DNA from: Aptenodytes patagonicus
Taxonomy: Eukaryota; Chordata; Aves; Sphenisciformes; Spheniscidae
Direction of reading: 5' to 3'
DNA: 64,000 bases
Assembly: GCF_965638725.1 (NCBI RefSeq)
Contig: NC_134961.1
Span: 7,408,641-7,472,640 of the forward strand
Shown here one piece after another: positions 50,410 to 64,000 of this stretch. Each line of letters starts with the position of its first letter. The stretch's first letter is position 1. The notes beneath the pieces are model-generated. The model had not been told where the DNA came from. It saw nothing but the letters and a program-made list of their open reading frames with translations, and did not search any database. Made by a program: the position numbers and the translations under genes.

Positions 50410-53400
50410 CCTCCGAGATCCGGGGGCTCGCTGCACTCACTGCAACAGCCCTAAGCTACTGTGCAAGGAGAGCTGTGGGTGCTCCGGCACCGAGTAGCTG
50501 CTGCTGCTCTGCGGAACGACAGGTTAACAGTTTGCACGCGCACGGTGTTAATGCCACTATCAATCAAATACAAGATTACTCAGTTCTCTGAACGGAAAAA
50601 ACAACCCCAAGTTTATAGCGCAGTAAGGTTACAGTTCTCAAACAGACTGTACACGCTCTTTGGACAGGTATCTTCCAAACTAAAGGTATAGGTCAGCAGA
50701 AAAGGTTTGAAAAGATATTTCTAACAGTCATCAAAACCAAACAAAACAGTTTATCAGGGCAGATGGGGTGGGACGTCTGTGTTAGAACAAGATTTAAAAA
50801 TCAAACCCACAACTTAGTCACAAAAAAGAACCCTCCACTAATTTCTGAGTAATAAATATTTACATTGCGTGCTTTGAATACTATACAGGTTTTAAATTAC
50901 TTTTTTAAAAGAGAAGACTAACAAAGCTTTTTTTTAAAAAAAAAAAAAAAAATGGAAAAAATTACAGAGGAAAGGCAAGCTACATCGAGCGTGCATGTGC
51001 TTAAGTGTCCACAACAAACTAAGTACTGTATCCGAACCACGAAAAAATGCAAAGGTCTAGTGGAAGTGCAATCAAGTATAGAGTTGGTACAAAAGTGACA
51101 CATTTTACAGTGCTGGGGGCAGCACTATTAATGCAGCCCAGTCCACCTCTGTCACAGAACAAAAAAAAAAAGAGACTTTTCTGGTTTGCAAGTCAGCACA
51201 CCATTCTAGTTTTGAAGCAAATGAGCACCGTTTGCTGCTTTTTTTATATGTGGGCAAAGAAAAGGTCACATTTAAAGAAGGATTCAGTCCGTTTCAGGGG
51301 AGACGGTACAAATGGCAGGAAGATTTTACGCAGGGGAAAAAAAAAAACAACCTACTTGGAGCCAATTAAAAGGCGGCTGTGCCTGCACCTTCATTGCACT
51401 TGACTTCTCCTAGACCTCACATTTCAGCACTATCAACAGGGTAGAGTTGTGTAAAACGCAGCGGCTTGCATTTCACGTGTTACGCCGTGGGTATATGGTG
51501 CCCTGGAGAGCGTCCGAAGCAGGATACCTACGAGGCCTCGCCCCGTCGTGCACAGCAGGAACCTGGACCACACCGAAAGGCAAAGCCCGCGGCCGGCGCC
51601 ATGCTGAGCTGCTGCACTGGGCAGCGAGCGATGCAGACAGACTGTGAAAGCCTCCAGCGCAAGCGGGGAGCTCGCCCTCTCCTCCCCATACTTTCCCCCC
51701 ACACACACACTCTCGCTAATTTAAATAGCCACGGATTTAGCGTGAAAGACGGCTGAAGCCTGGAGCAGGCAGAAGCAATAGGATAACTAAGGACCACCGC
51801 TATCAGTAAAAAGCTTTCCAGCTGGCTTGGGTTTTTTTTCCCCTTATTTTAAAGCACTGCTCTCTGCAGAAATATTTCAGTTTTCGGCCGTTTATTGGTG
51901 CTGCAGGTTCTCCCTCTTTCTTTAATGTAAAGGCAGGTAATGTACTGCCTCTTGCTTTGGAGAGCTGCTTACTTCCATTGCTTTTGGAGATACTTGCCAG
52001 ACTGCAAGCGGAGCAGGGCCCGAAGCCTGGAGCACAGCCTGCAGCAGGAGTTCAGAACAGCTGCCTGCATACCACAGCATCTTCCCTCCTCCTCCTCCTT
52101 TCCTTCGTGACACCCCCCCCCCAGAACTCGCAGCTGCCGCCGTAAGACGTTGTACACAGCGCTCCCACCCCGTGAAGTGCTGCCCCGAAGGGTGCGGTTG
52201 ATCCTGACGATGCCAAGCGGCCGCTGCTCAGCCCCCGATGCACCTTCGGTACAGCAGAGCCAGGTTCTCTGTTTTAATTTTCAAAGGAGCCTAACTCCCC
52301 AGTGGAAGATGGCTGCTCCTACAAGCTACAGCGTATGAGACCACCGCCACCACCGTGTTCATGAAAGACCCCTTTGCTTAGCGATAAATATTTTAAACCC
52401 ACGAAGTTCAGCAATAAGATTAATTGATTTGGCTTATTAAACGTTGCTAAAACCATGACAATGGCGGCCAGTCCCACCCGTCCCTCCGCACGCCCTGTTC
52501 CCTGCGGCTGTCCTCCTGCCATCCAACACATTTTATTTCAGCTACACCCGTCGTTTGTGCCAGGGTGTTTTTTTCCCCCAGCAAACCTGCCCGTTTTGCT
52601 TTTCTCAGCTATCTGAAGGTCCGGAGAAGCTGGCCAATATGTATTAAACCGAAGTTCCCCGATAGCAAACCTCTGAGCAGCTGCTCCCCTGGGTCTGATC
52701 CTGTTCATACAGGAGTCCCAGCAAACCTCAGTTCAAATCATTTTACAGCTGTTTCAGGGAGCCCATAAAAGGGGGAGGGGGTGTGTGTGTGATGCGAGGA
52801 CTGACATTTTCTGTACAATAAGGTAAAAACAAACTAGAGGAAAGAGAGGAGAAGAAAATCCAGCTTCGTTCCTGCTGGTGCTGGATCCCCTGGCAGTGCC
52901 TCACCAGAGAGATGGAAAACACCGTGTGCGTTGCCTCGGGTGCAGAATTGACACAAGTGGCCCAGAAGTTATATACGATCCCTTGCTTAGCGTATGGGCA
53001 CGTCTACAGGAAAGGAGCAAGAGCTGTACAAGTGTTCCTGGGTGACCTTTTCCCCCCACTAAACATCAGTATATTTTTATATGTTTATAAACAACAATAC
53101 CCCCCCCCCCCCCCGCAGCCTCTCTTCACAGGGCAATTTAGGGCCAGAGCACAAGCAGAAAGCGCCTCTCCGGACCCTCCCCGTCTTCAGTACCCCCGTG
53201 CTTTGCACGGCTCCCTGTGCCACTGCATTTTTATCGCACCTCCTTCTGCCTTCCTGCACTATCCGCCACCCAAGTGCTGCCACCTTTGCCAACACGCTGC
53301 AGTGCCTTTCTGCCCATCCTCACCCCTTTTTTTAAAAAAAAAAAAAAAAAAATTATCATATTAATGTATTTACACATGCTGAGTCAAAAGCTGGGGATGA

Positions 53401-54445
53401 TCCCCACCTGATCGCCCCGTGTGTGCCCTCCACTTACCCAGCTGTTCTCTACATTAAGAAATAAGGCTCGAAGCAGGAGCACTGGCAAAGAAATCAAGTG
53501 CTCTTACTCGCTAGGCCCAATACCTAGTCCCAGGCAGGACGCTAAGCCGCAAGAGAGGATTTCTTGGCATGAGCAAGCGTACAGCAGAAAACATCCCCCC
53601 GTGGGGAGCCTCAAGATGCTCAGTGGCATGATCCTGTATCACAAAGGGTCCATCTTGTGTCCTCCACGCCACTGATGTGCCAATGCAAATAGCAAGGTAC
53701 GTAACTTCTAGTCCTCACGCTTAAAATAAGTGCTCCTGAGCAAATGAGGTACGCAAAGAAAAAGCAGGATTTGCTAGGGGACGTAAGAAAGGTCAGGGAC
53801 CACATGGCGAGAAGGAGACCAGCGCATGTTCTGCTCGGTTGGCTAAAAAGGACAAAGTCCCACCATATGTTTTGAGAGAAGAAGAGGAGGAGGGCATCCT
53901 CCTGGAGCCAGTGACGTCTTGTAAGGGAAGAGCAATGACAATGACAAGGCCTACACGCCATCCTAATCCTGCGTCCCAAGGCCTCTGCCAGGAGATCACA
54001 GCTGCCAGAGAGCAGAGCTCACCACGGACCCGGAGCAGCCAGGGATGAAGTGTAAAGGTTGTCCCTGCTGAGAGCTGGACAGATGACTTTGGATGGGACC
54101 AAGCCAGGCACCTGGGCCAGGTGACCGTCTCCTGACACTGTCAGAAAGGCGTATACAACATACAAACCACAGTGGATGGAGTCACCTTCCCACCTAGCCC
54201 AAATTTAGATGAACCTGGGCCACAGCACTGACATCTCTGCTGGTCCTGCAGCCTACTCCGCTGGGCAGGTGTTGGTGTCCCTGCTTTAACTTAAGGACTG
54301 CCTTTAACTGCTCGTGGATGCCACTGAAGTGTCACGTTCCCAGCTGCTGTGAGCACGGGGACCTGAACACGCACCCTTCACCCAACTGTGAGGTTATACC
54401 AGAGACCCAGACCTCTCACTTCAGTCAAGTGCAAGATGCCAGCAG

Positions 54446-54468
54446 GGAGAGAGAGAGAGAGAGAGAGA
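54446..54468. repeat. (GA)n microsatellite
   Basis: A pure GA run of about eleven units in the presumed MPRIP 3' UTR; it reads (TC)n in the MPRIP transcript orientation. Confidence 0.9.
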
Positions 54469-57185
54469 AACCCCGCACACGACTAGTGACAAAGGACCCT
54501 CTTCTTCCAGAAGTGGACTTCTAAGCACAACACATACACACCTGACCTGGAGAAGGCTGAATTTGGGAAGGGCTACAACAAGGGAGAGCTGCATCTGGAT
54601 CTCCTCAGCTGGACGGGAAGCAGGAGGCCGTGCCATGGCTATAAAAAGCCACTGCTAAGCATTACCAACATTCATGGGTTTATCAACAACAGTCTATGCT
54701 TTAGAAGGCCATTAGCTAGCTCAGCGTGGTGAGAGCAGTTATTTCCACAGCCCCAGGACCGCGCTAAGCCGCCCATTTCCACTTTGGGGCTCCCCGGTTT
54801 GGACTCCCATCATGCCGGCGAGAAGCTGATGGTGCAGCTTTGGGCGCACAGGCCACGTTCCTCCACGGCGGGATGGGAGGAGGACTAAGGCGGCTGCTGA
54901 CTGACGGGTGAAAGCAAACACAACGCAAGGGGCAGCACCGAGACTCCTGGGAGCGGCTGATGGCTGATCAGAGAGGCGGTCCAGGTGGGTCATGGCTGAG
55001 AAGGTTCCAGGGTCCTCCAACGCTCAGATTACGGAAAGCGCTACGGTGAGCTCGGATTAGGGCGAGTGGCTGCACATCAAAACATCTTAGAGGGCACGTG
55101 CCTGCTGACGAGGGAAAAGCCTTTGTATCCGAGTGGTTGAGCATCTTTCCTACCCTGCTCCTATCTCCAGGACTTCCATGTACACCCAGGCACGGATTAC
55201 AGAGCGTCGCAGCGGGAGAGCATCCCCGTACGTGCTCTGCCCGCTGCACAGCGCTGGCATCTTGGCTGGGGACAAGTGGGGCTCCCACGGGCAGGACCGG
55301 ACGGCTGCCATGCGCTGCCACGAGTGCCCCGGGAGGCGTCAAGCCGAGCGCTTGGCCATGGCAAGGCCACACAAGCTGGACGAGAGCCTGATTCACGCCG
55401 TGGTTAGATGACACCATCTCTTGCCGAGGGTCTGGTGGCTGAAACAGAGACTAGCTGCTTGGAGCGGGAGGATGAGGGCGAACTCTCTGGCACCCGCCGT
55501 GGTCCAACCTGGTGGCAGGACTGGAGATGGCTGTCACCAGCCCCGCAGCACTCGCTGCTCCAGAGCTGCAGTGAGAGTTTGCTCTGAGGGCTGCGCTTGT
55601 ACCGCCCGCCTAACGGACCCAAGATCAGCCGTGAAAGCATGCAGAGCTGCCTGCTTCAACCACGTTTGTTAAGCACCCGAAAGACAAGAGGAAGCTTTGC
55701 TCCACGTGAAGACTAAGGCGTAATTTTAACAGCCCAGCCCAACGTGCTGCGGGTCGCTCGGCAGCTAAACGGGGCTGGGAAGCCAACATGCCGGAGCGCT
55801 GCTTCAGCCCTGCTCCCGGCCAGGACTATCGGTGAGGCAGGACCTGGGGGGTCTTTACAGGTGGCATCTTGAAACGCTCTCGCCAGCCCGGGATGAAGCC
55901 ACCGTGCCGGGGCAGCCCTGATGCTGCAAAGCAGCGTAGGCTTCTAGGAAGACAGCCTCTGCTCGGCTGGCCGTGTGCTGCATCTAGTGCTACCAGCTCC
56001 CTCACCTCACTTTTGGTTTGCATCCGTTTATTGGCCTCAGGGTGCTAAATTGTATGCTTTAAACACAAAAGCTATTAGGACTGAGAAGGTCTGAAGCACA
56101 TACTGGTTTTGAGATTTTTATTTCAGGAAAAAGATTAAAGAATTAAAATAGGAGCTGCCCTGCTGACAAGAAGAGTTGAATTCAAGAAGCTGATAAAAAA
56201 GGAGCATTATATGCATTGAGCACTGTGCATTTTCAGTCAATATTGGCTCTACTTTCTACTCTACTTTCCTTTGACTAGGAAAAGGGAGTTTCACATGCGC
56301 ACAGACCCTGGGATACACGGGACTCAATGAGAGGAAGGGAGTAACAGCAAAAAAAGAGTGCTGGGCTTGATCTAACAGAGGCAAGAAAGTGATCTTACAG
56401 CTCAGCCCACGAAACACCGACTCCGACCACCAGCGAGACGGGAGGCAAAGACATGCCGATGGGGCGGACTCGACGGTGCACATGAGTATCTGCAGCTCCC
56501 TATCCATAACCACCTGGGCAGCCACCAAAGCTCGCCGGGCTTCGGTGTCGCCTACATTCAGGATACGGCACAGTCATGGGGCAGGAGAATCATTTCTTGC
56601 ATCCTTCTCCAGCGAGATGTCAGTGTTGTACCTCCAGGCTGCATACGCCGGCACGGACTTGCGCTCCCCGACAGCTTCCCCCAGGCTTTCCCCCCCTTGT
56701 AGGTGCAAGTAATGCAATCGAGATCAATGGTTAGATTAGGCTCCTGGCGTGCTCTGAGCACTGGGTCTCCTGACAGCAGTAAGAGCTAGGTATGGCCGAT
56801 ACCACCCAGGCCCTGCTTGCATACCAAAACAGTTGGTACGACAGAGCTAGCTTATTAACAGGCTACTGAGCCTTAATACTGACACTTAGTGTAATGGTTT
56901 ACAGTAAAGGAAGGATTCTCCTACAAAGCACCGAAGAGAGGGGAAAAAACCCCACCCCGATCCCTTCCTCTCCCTCTCTGAGTCTCCAGAGTGTCTCACA
57001 AGCAGGGAAAGGTGCTGGGGAGGCGAGGGGGCGGCGGGGGGCACCGCCACCGCGGCGCCGGGTCCCGTCGGGGGCGTCAAGACGAACGACAGCAAGGACA
57101 GTCGTTAAGGAACGAGAGACAAACGGTGCTGGTGCTGTGCTGCCTCAAGCTGGGAGGTGCGCGTGGTCAAGCGGAGCGGGGAGAA

Positions 57186-60100
57186 CTAGTCTTTCTTCAA
57201 GTCCCTGGATTCAAAAAGCTTCAGGCGTTCTTGCACAGTCAGGCCTTCCTTCAGACTCTGGGAGAGAGAAAAGACAGACAGCGTCGGATACGGGTGGGAG
57301 GCAGCGGCGGCGGGCATCTGGCACACAGGAAAGGTGCGATGCTCAGGCAAAGGAGACGTGGGCAGCGGGAGAATGGCCTCCTTGGCAGAGAGATTAGTGG
57401 GACATGCTAAGAGAGAACACACGGTTATGGAGGGCGGTTATTGGTGAATGCGCCTAGAGAGAGGGTGAGATTGCAAATTAACCAGGCGACGTACCAGAAG
57501 CAAATGAGAGGCACACCATGCTGCAAGCAGGATTAACTCGACTCGGAAAATGCCCCCCCGGAGCCTGCGGTGCAGCGGTGGCTGGGGCAATTTCAGCAGA
57601 GCTCCGGCACTGCGGGAACCCCGGGCAGGCCAGCTCGGATCTGCTACGCTAAAGCACTGCGCTGCTGAGCAGGACCTGCACGCCGGTCCTCCCCGCCTGC
57701 CCACGCCACTGCAGCACCAACTGAATGTGCGTCCGTCTGGGACCGTCCTGGCTCCGGTCAATGTGCAGGCTTTGCTCAAGCAGCCCTGGAAACTGCATTT
57801 TTTGTTGCCAGCGACAATCCCACCCTTTCTCTAACCCCAGCCTGGGGGCTCTCCCAAGCCAAAGCTGCCTCTACTGCACAGGGTTAGACAGAGGACTCGC
57901 TAAACGCTTGCTTCAGCTCTAGCAGGATCTGATGGCTGATCCAATTCAGATGCAGCATCCAGATTTAGAGGCACGACACTCAGCTAGCCAACAGAAAAGC
58001 CTGCCCCACTAAGCCCTCAGCATGTCGATTTGTGAATTCTACTCTTGCCTATGTGGGGACCCAGGAAAACAGCAATGTGAGGGGTAGAAACCCAGAAGCA
58101 AATTGCTTGCCGCCTGTAAGTTTTTAACCTGAAACTAGCCCGAGGAGATGCGCAAGCCTAAAGCCAGCCTTCCTTCCTTCCTGCAGCCCTGAAACTGTGG
58201 CGTAAGAGCTTCAGGGGAGCAGAACACCAGTGAGTTTTCCCTGCTTGCTGCTGCTGAGGAGGCACAGACTTCTCCCTAACCAACAGCCAGGCCCAGCGAG
58301 CAATGGCTCGGCCCCTACACGCTGTCAAGGCTTTCGCTGCTGGGCTGTACCTGGGACAGGCAGCCAGCTGCCTGCATGCACCCCGCAGGTAACCGCTGCC
58401 TGCAAACCGATTCCTCGCAACCTGCAAGGAATTCACTCTGCAGCTGGAACATTATTTGCCTTAACAGACCAAGACGTGGCAGCTTCAAAAGGCACAGACC
58501 TGTACGCAAAGCCCCTTCTATTAACGGGCAGCCATCTCCCCTTTTGCTTTTACTTCCCTGACCGTGGTGCCAGAGGACTGTACAATCACAGCAGCAGGTT
58601 GGACTTTTGGGCTGGGTTTTCTTCAACGTGTGTTTATCAAGGCAGGACTCCATGATAAACTTGCCCCAAGGCTGTGCAGATTCCCATGGTTACTGTATTT
58701 CTTTAAATGTTTCTCCTCCCACAGGCTCACAAATACAGAACGGCTTTGGGAAGCAGCACAGAAATGAAAGCACTGAAAGGGATTGGTTTGAATTTACAAA
58801 TGCCGTATGCTTTCTTTTCAACGGGCAGCAGAGTCTCTTGGGATGCGGGTCTCTGAGCGCACACTTCCTAAAGGAAGTTTACTTTGGGCCTCTTTAAATA
58901 GGCAGCAACCCATGCACTCCAGCTTGTACGTCTGACTTCTCATTAGATGGAAGGAGACAACAGAAACTATTAGACTGTTCTGCCCGATGGTACAAATTCC
59001 AGCAAATTCACCCCTTAGGCAGTCTCACAACCCATTTGAGTTGCCGATGAAGGGAGCCTGACGAAGGGAGACTAATGTAGGATGAAATCTGTGACAAAGG
59101 GATCCTCCATCAGACTTCCTGGGGCTCTCCAGCCACCCCTCTGCCACCGTGCTGGGGAGCTCCCCTCTTTTCTCTAACCTCCCTTTGCAGGTGCTCTAAC
59201 CTCAGTCTTTACCATGGGCCAATAAATTAACTATTGCTCCAGTTAGTTGAGACATTTGGGTCATTAGGATCGGCCTCGTTTCTCATCAGCTCCCTCCTTT
59301 TGCTGGATAAGCCCGGAAGCCTCAGGTCAGCACGTGGGACGGAGGCGCAGTGCCAAGGGATGGAGCAGCGGGGTGGACACCGGGGAGCTGGAGGAAGCCT
59401 GGAGAGCAGGAGGAAGTTACCGGGCAAGGAGGACTCCTATGCTCAGGCACAGATCAACCTAAAGAAGCAGCAATTAGGGGTAAAGGAAATTTAGGGCAGT
59501 CCTGGACATCTCTGCAGCTGAAACAGGGGCCACCATTTTACATGCTACAGGCCTTTGTGGGAAATGCGTTTATAGGCATCACTGACCCACTCCTCTGCCC
59601 GGCTAACAGCAAACTGGCTATTTTTCCTACAAGACCTGGATGTTGCTGAAGTTTAGTCTGAGGCATGCAGAGTCATTCAAGCATGCACACTCGATGTCCC
59701 GCGCTCCCAACACAGCAAACAGGAAAACGTGCCCCACCGTGTCCAAATCCTCTCTGTGATGGTTAGCTGTGTTGGGGAGGGTGGGAGGAGCAGGAAGACG
59801 AGAAAGCCATATTCCCCAGGGAAGAGCCAGAGAGACTGCATTTCATACGGATCTTGGGTCTGCTGACTTCTCCCCTCCCCTTCTCCCTCCCCCCGTAAAA
59901 TAATTAGCCGTAAATAAACCAGTCAGTCATCAAGAGAAGAAGGGCTCTGGTTTGCCATGGAGGTGTGAGCAGTGCATGCAAAAAGTGGGCCGCTCCAGTG
60001 GGCAGCTGCGTCGCTTGGTGGGTGCCGGTTTGTTTACCTACGTGGCAGGGAACCTGGACTCGGGTTCATTTCAGTTATCCCATGAGACCTGCTCAATAAC

Positions 60101-63100
60101 GGACTGTTGAAGGAAAAAGCAAAATAAAGAAAACAAAACAAAACAAGAAGCTCATAAATCCACACGCATTGGCGTTCGCACAGCCCCAGCCCCCCCCGCC
60201 CCGGCAGCGATGCGAGCAGGCAACGTGCCCAGGCAGAGCCCATGCTTGCTCTCCTCTCCTCCTTCCCCCACCAAGCAACACACACGGGGGACCATAAGGT
60301 AAGGGGTCTGGGTTGAAGTGGTGAAGGGAAACCCAACATCAGACCCGGCCCAGCAGGTCTGGGCTGCCCCTGAGATGCGCAGAGACGCTTCTCTGTATTT
60401 ACTCAGCGCAGCGCAGACGCCCCAAGCTGATGACCTGCCGCTCGCAGAGCTCGGGTGGTGACCGTTTCCCCAGCATGGGCATGGAGCTAGAAGCCTTTTG
60501 CCTGCCCGGCTTCTTGCTCTGCCCAAGGTCCCAACCACTTCAAACATCAGCATGAGACACCAGGTATCCAGTGGTGAGAGGCAAAGCGAGTTTTGCTCAT
60601 GCTGATTTTCTTTCCAACTGACTTATGTTTAACGATGACTTCTCAGCGGCTTTATTTGCCCTTTTTAGCCCCGTGGTCCCACAGCAACAGCCAGTGTGCA
60701 ACACGATGTAACTCTGGCTGTCAGCAGGCCAAGCAGGCGAGCTTGACCCGGCATCACTGGGCTTTGGGACCAACAGCAAGTACAGAACAGCCAGAGAAAC
60801 ACAGGGCCATCTGCACCGTGTTAACACACAAGCAAAGCGTGTGTTAAATACACCCTGGCCCAAGGCATCATTGGTCCATACAAAGACCAAAAATCTTGCA
60901 GTGATCAACACTGTATGTGTATGAACACTAAAATGATGTGCACATTTCCACCTATTGACACGACCTAAATTTCAACTGAAAACGGGGAGCAAATACTGGG
61001 AGAGTCCTCCTGTGAAAGACCAAAGAACAGGGTGAACTTCATCCTTTTTTTCAAGCGGGGAGCTGCTTCACGCCTCGATCTCAGCGGGCTCAGGAGTGTG
61101 TGTGCCCTGCTGGGCATCGCGGGGGGGAGCGGGCCCTGCCTGGCTGCACAGTCAGCCGTTCCATAGTCAGAAGCTCGCTTTTCTCCCCAGTGCCATCCAG
61201 TCTAGCGCTAGTGACTGGGAAATTCTCAGTTTTCTTCCCCTACCAATTTCTTCCCACCTGGGACCCCCACCGGAGAGTAACGCTGGGCATTTTCATCACA
61301 CGGGGAAGGAGATCTGAGCTCACCTTTGACCTGATATTCCTTAGTTGCCGGCTAACACTGGATCTGTCTTTCTTCAAGAAATCAGGGTTGCTTTTTGATT
61401 TCATAATATCTGGGGAGAAGTAAAAGAAAACAGCGTTAGCGCTGTGCCCACGGGCTTCCTGCACGGAGCAGGACTGGGGCTCTTCTGCCCTCCCAGCCCA
61501 GGCAGGTGCCTCGACGTGCCCGACTCAAGCAGCGCTGCCGGAAGGGCAGAGGGGACTCTCGGGGGTCTCCGCTCCCCTGCACTGCTTCTCGCACGAGGTT
61601 TTCCCAATGTAAAATGCCAGGCGGCTTTCAAAGCCCACCAGCTTCCCATCCGCGGGGCCGGAAGGGGGGAACTGCCACGGGAAGGCAATTCAGGTCTGCC
61701 TGGTCCCTGCCATCTCCGGTGAGACTGTCCGCAAGGAGCTGAGGTGGGAAGCAGCATGAAACGGCAAAAAAGCACCCCTCAGACCCGCTACTGCACAAGG
61801 GCTTGTATGCCAGGATGCACGTGTTAGCTCGGGAAACCCACGACTGCTTAGAGTTGCCGGAGGAGGACTGACCGTATCCCGATACAGTGGTGTTCACAGG
61901 GGATTTCTCTCCCTGAGCTTCTGTGGCTGCTTTCAGCTGCTCTTTCAACCTGCTGATATCACAGTCTGCCTTGGCCTTCACGATGCTCAGCTCCGTGTAG
62001 ATGTCTTTGTACTTGTCGCTGGCGTATTTCTTATCCTGTCAAAAGGAACAAGAACAACCCAACGGAGTCAGACATACAGCTGGAGCCAAGGGGGTTGTGA
62101 ATGCACTGAAGAGGAGCTTGGCAAATGCCGACGGAAGAAGAGCTGGCAGCGAGGAGAAGTGCTCGGCCGGGGCAACGCACGCATTTCACACACGAAGCCG
62201 CTTTTAACAGCAGTACGGGACTTGAGATAGGCAGAAAGCTGTGAGCCCAGCGGCTGCCCGTGCACGCAGCCCCTTCGTTACAGAATTACTTGTTTGTGGG
62301 TTTTGATTTTAGCAAAGACACGGAATTGAAGCAGAATTCCCAGAAACAGACTTGGCAAAGAGGCCGTCCAGAGCAAACCAGATCCGATGCTGGGAGGCTG
62401 GGCAGATCTCTAACACCGATTACTTTTGCCATTTCAAATCTGATCTGATGTGACAGGAAATAGGGAAAAACACTGAAGGGGATGTTTTCCCACTAGAAGG
62501 GAGAAGGGGTAACTCCTGAGCCGATACAGTTGTGGAGCGCTTTACTGATGACACCGAAATGGGTATTCAATTCTATTCAGGGGAAAAATTAAATATTGTT
62601 TCAAATCTTGGGATAAGTGAGCTGAAATCTAAGCACGCGCACACAGGAGCAGAGCACAACCTGTAAGAGGATTTGCAGAAATGTCCCTGGGCATTACCCT
62701 CAGTGCTGTCTGCAGCTCGTCTTTGAGGGAGCTGATCTCCTGCTTCAGGTACTGGATTTCCGATTCTTTGACCCGCAGCAGGACCTGTGGGAACAAAAGC
62801 AGCGCGTGTTTGCACCCGAGTAGACGCAGCACGATCCCGAGATGCTTGCCCGCTGTGCCTGGTGACAGCCAAGCCAGGGCTGGAGGCTCAGCCCCACGCC
62901 GGCTCCATGCCAGCACCGCAAAGCTGCCGGTTCACCCGTCTTCTGGTTCACGCAAGAGAATTACTACTGGGTCTCTTGGGAACTTGCCCAAGCTTGCACC
63001 GCTGATGTGTTCCCTGCACACCCCTCGGTTTCTGATAGTCCCCACTGCCTTGTGCGGACTGAATCCCAGGGGACAAGCAGGGCTGGAGAAGGAAGAGCGG

Positions 63101-63718
63101 GTGTCCGGCTTGACATGGTGAGAAGGGAAGATCAGGACTCCAAGAGCTCCTGGCCCCGTTGCACCCCTGATGCACAGTGCCGACCGGCCGCGCAGACCCG
63201 ATGTGCGGAGGGATGGATGGCCACAGCACTGTCCTGGGGGTCCACAGGCACTTGTGCCCGCCAATGCTGCCCCTTCGGCGCGGCAGTGGCAGAGCTCACC
63301 TCCAGCTCGTAGGCGTCCTTGCCCTGCGTGAGAGGCGATCCAGCAGCCTCTCCCCCGCCCTCCCCGGTCAGCAGGGTCCGCAATCGCGTGATCTCCGCAG
63401 CCAGGCGGTTATTCAGCTCCTGGGAAGAGGGGAGAGCCGTTGTGGGAAGGGGGAGCATGGGCATGGCTCGGCGCAGAGCCCACTGCGCTGCCCGTCGGGC
63501 GGTTCGCCCGTCACACCCTGCCTGCACCGGCTGCCCCGGGCACGGCGGGGACCCTCACCTGGTTGTGGGCGTTGAGCTCCTGGTTCTCCCGCTGGCACTG
63601 GCGGAGGGCCTGCCTCTCAGCCTCCAGCGCCTGCGCCAGGTGGGCATTCTCCAAACACTTCTGCGAATACTGCTCCGAAAGCACCTCCAGCTCCCGCTGC
63701 ACCGACTGCAGCTCCTCC
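57186..63718 (-). CDS. MPRIP: Myosin phosphatase Rho-interacting protein, C-terminal part (runs off window)
   Basis: MPRIP (p116RIP) is an actin-binding scaffold that brings RhoA and the MYPT1 subunit of myosin phosphatase to stress fibres. The window holds the last six coding exons on the minus strand: 63559-63718, 63300-63419, 62698-62784, 61873-62035, 61324-61409 and 57186-57257. They encode the final 228 residues or so. The chain is almost wholly coiled coil: EELQSVQRELEVLSEQYSQK in the first exon, ELNNRLAAEITRLR in the second, VKESEIQYLKQEISSLKDEL in the third. It ends with the conserved tail SLKEGLTVQERLKLFESRD plus LKKD. All junctions are GT-AG and phases agree. The PH domains and N-terminal actin-binding region lie to the right of the window. 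The last intron (57258-61323) is 4.1 kb. The 3' UTR faces PLD6. Confidence 0.95.
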
Positions 63719-64000
63719 CTGGCGAAACACACACCGGGTAGTGCCCTCCCCACACATACCCACCCGTGCCCGCCCTTCCTCCAGCGCCCTGTGCCGACCC
63801 AGGACATTCCAACAGGGATCGAAGCACTGAGGAGGAGGACTTGCATACTCCCTTTGAGAAAAATCTCAAGCCCAGAGGGAGCCAACCCTTCCTTCTCCTG
63901 GCACTACAGTGCTTGGGCACCAAAAGGGATGGAAGTCTTTCTCTAGGAGATTAAATGGCTGGCCTTTCTCAAGTTTCCAAAATTGAGCTAAGATCTATCA

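Larger units (their letters stand above)
48880..57185 (-). other. MPRIP: Probable long 3' UTR of MPRIP
   Basis: No coding gene is recognised on either strand across 8.3 kb. Minus-strand AATAAA hexamers lie at 56117-56122, 56027-56032, 52532-52537, 51891-51896 and 48895-48900. The last is followed on the minus strand by T-rich then GTGTGGTG-type sequence, a good cleavage context. Long A and T tracts (50928-50952, 53334-53353) fit UTR or intergenic DNA. Whether the UTR extends the whole way, or stops at an early hexamer, cannot be decided here. The stretch converges with the end of PLD6 transcription near 48.4 kb. Confidence 0.35.

Overview
This window is vertebrate nuclear DNA, most likely from a bird. 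Five protein-coding genes with ordinary GT-AG introns can be read. Introns are short, promoters sit in CpG islands, a CR1 retroposon with the sauropsid-type 3' end is present, and the gene order matches the human 17p11.2 block MPRIP-PLD6-FLCN-COPS3-NT5M. Gene identities come from recalled protein families and from exon phases that add up to the expected protein lengths. No database search was possible.

Layout from left to right. 1-8709: GC-rich flank with no recognisable gene; it may include the 3' UTR of NT5M. 8710-13925 (minus): NT5M, a mitochondrial 5'(3')-deoxyribonucleotidase, complete in 5 coding exons (232 aa). 13.7-16.7 kb: divergent NT5M/COPS3 CpG-rich promoter zone, with a very long near-perfect hairpin at 15655-15731. 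16088-28052 (plus): COPS3, COP9 signalosome subunit 3, complete in 12 coding exons (423 aa). 28.05-31.2 kb: COPS3 3' end and intergenic DNA. 31215-32277 (minus): two open segments with compatible splice sites that look like an unrecognised gene, head to head with FLCN. 32.2-33.5 kb: shared CpG island with a perfect CLEAR/TFEB-type palindrome. 33623-43465 (plus): FLCN, folliculin, complete in 11 coding exons (579 aa). 46557-47337 (plus): PLD6, the mitochondrial phospholipase D/Zucchini nuclease, complete in 2 exons (219 aa). 48.9-57.2 kb: probable very long 3' UTR of MPRIP, convergent with PLD6. 57186-63718 (minus): the last six coding exons of MPRIP; the rest of that gene lies beyond the right edge.

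The genes do not form an operon-like system; this is conserved synteny of housekeeping genes. Two functional themes recur. NT5M and PLD6 are nuclear genes for mitochondrial proteins. FLCN carries in its promoter the binding motif of the TFEB/TFE3 factors that folliculin itself restrains.

The points most worth follow-up are: an unannotated in-frame 117-nt exon candidate with tandem donors in COPS3 intron 2; the unrecognised minus-strand gene upstream of FLCN; a GC-AG intron in FLCN; the 35-bp-arm hairpin near the COPS3 promoter; and a possible zinc-ligand swap in PLD6.
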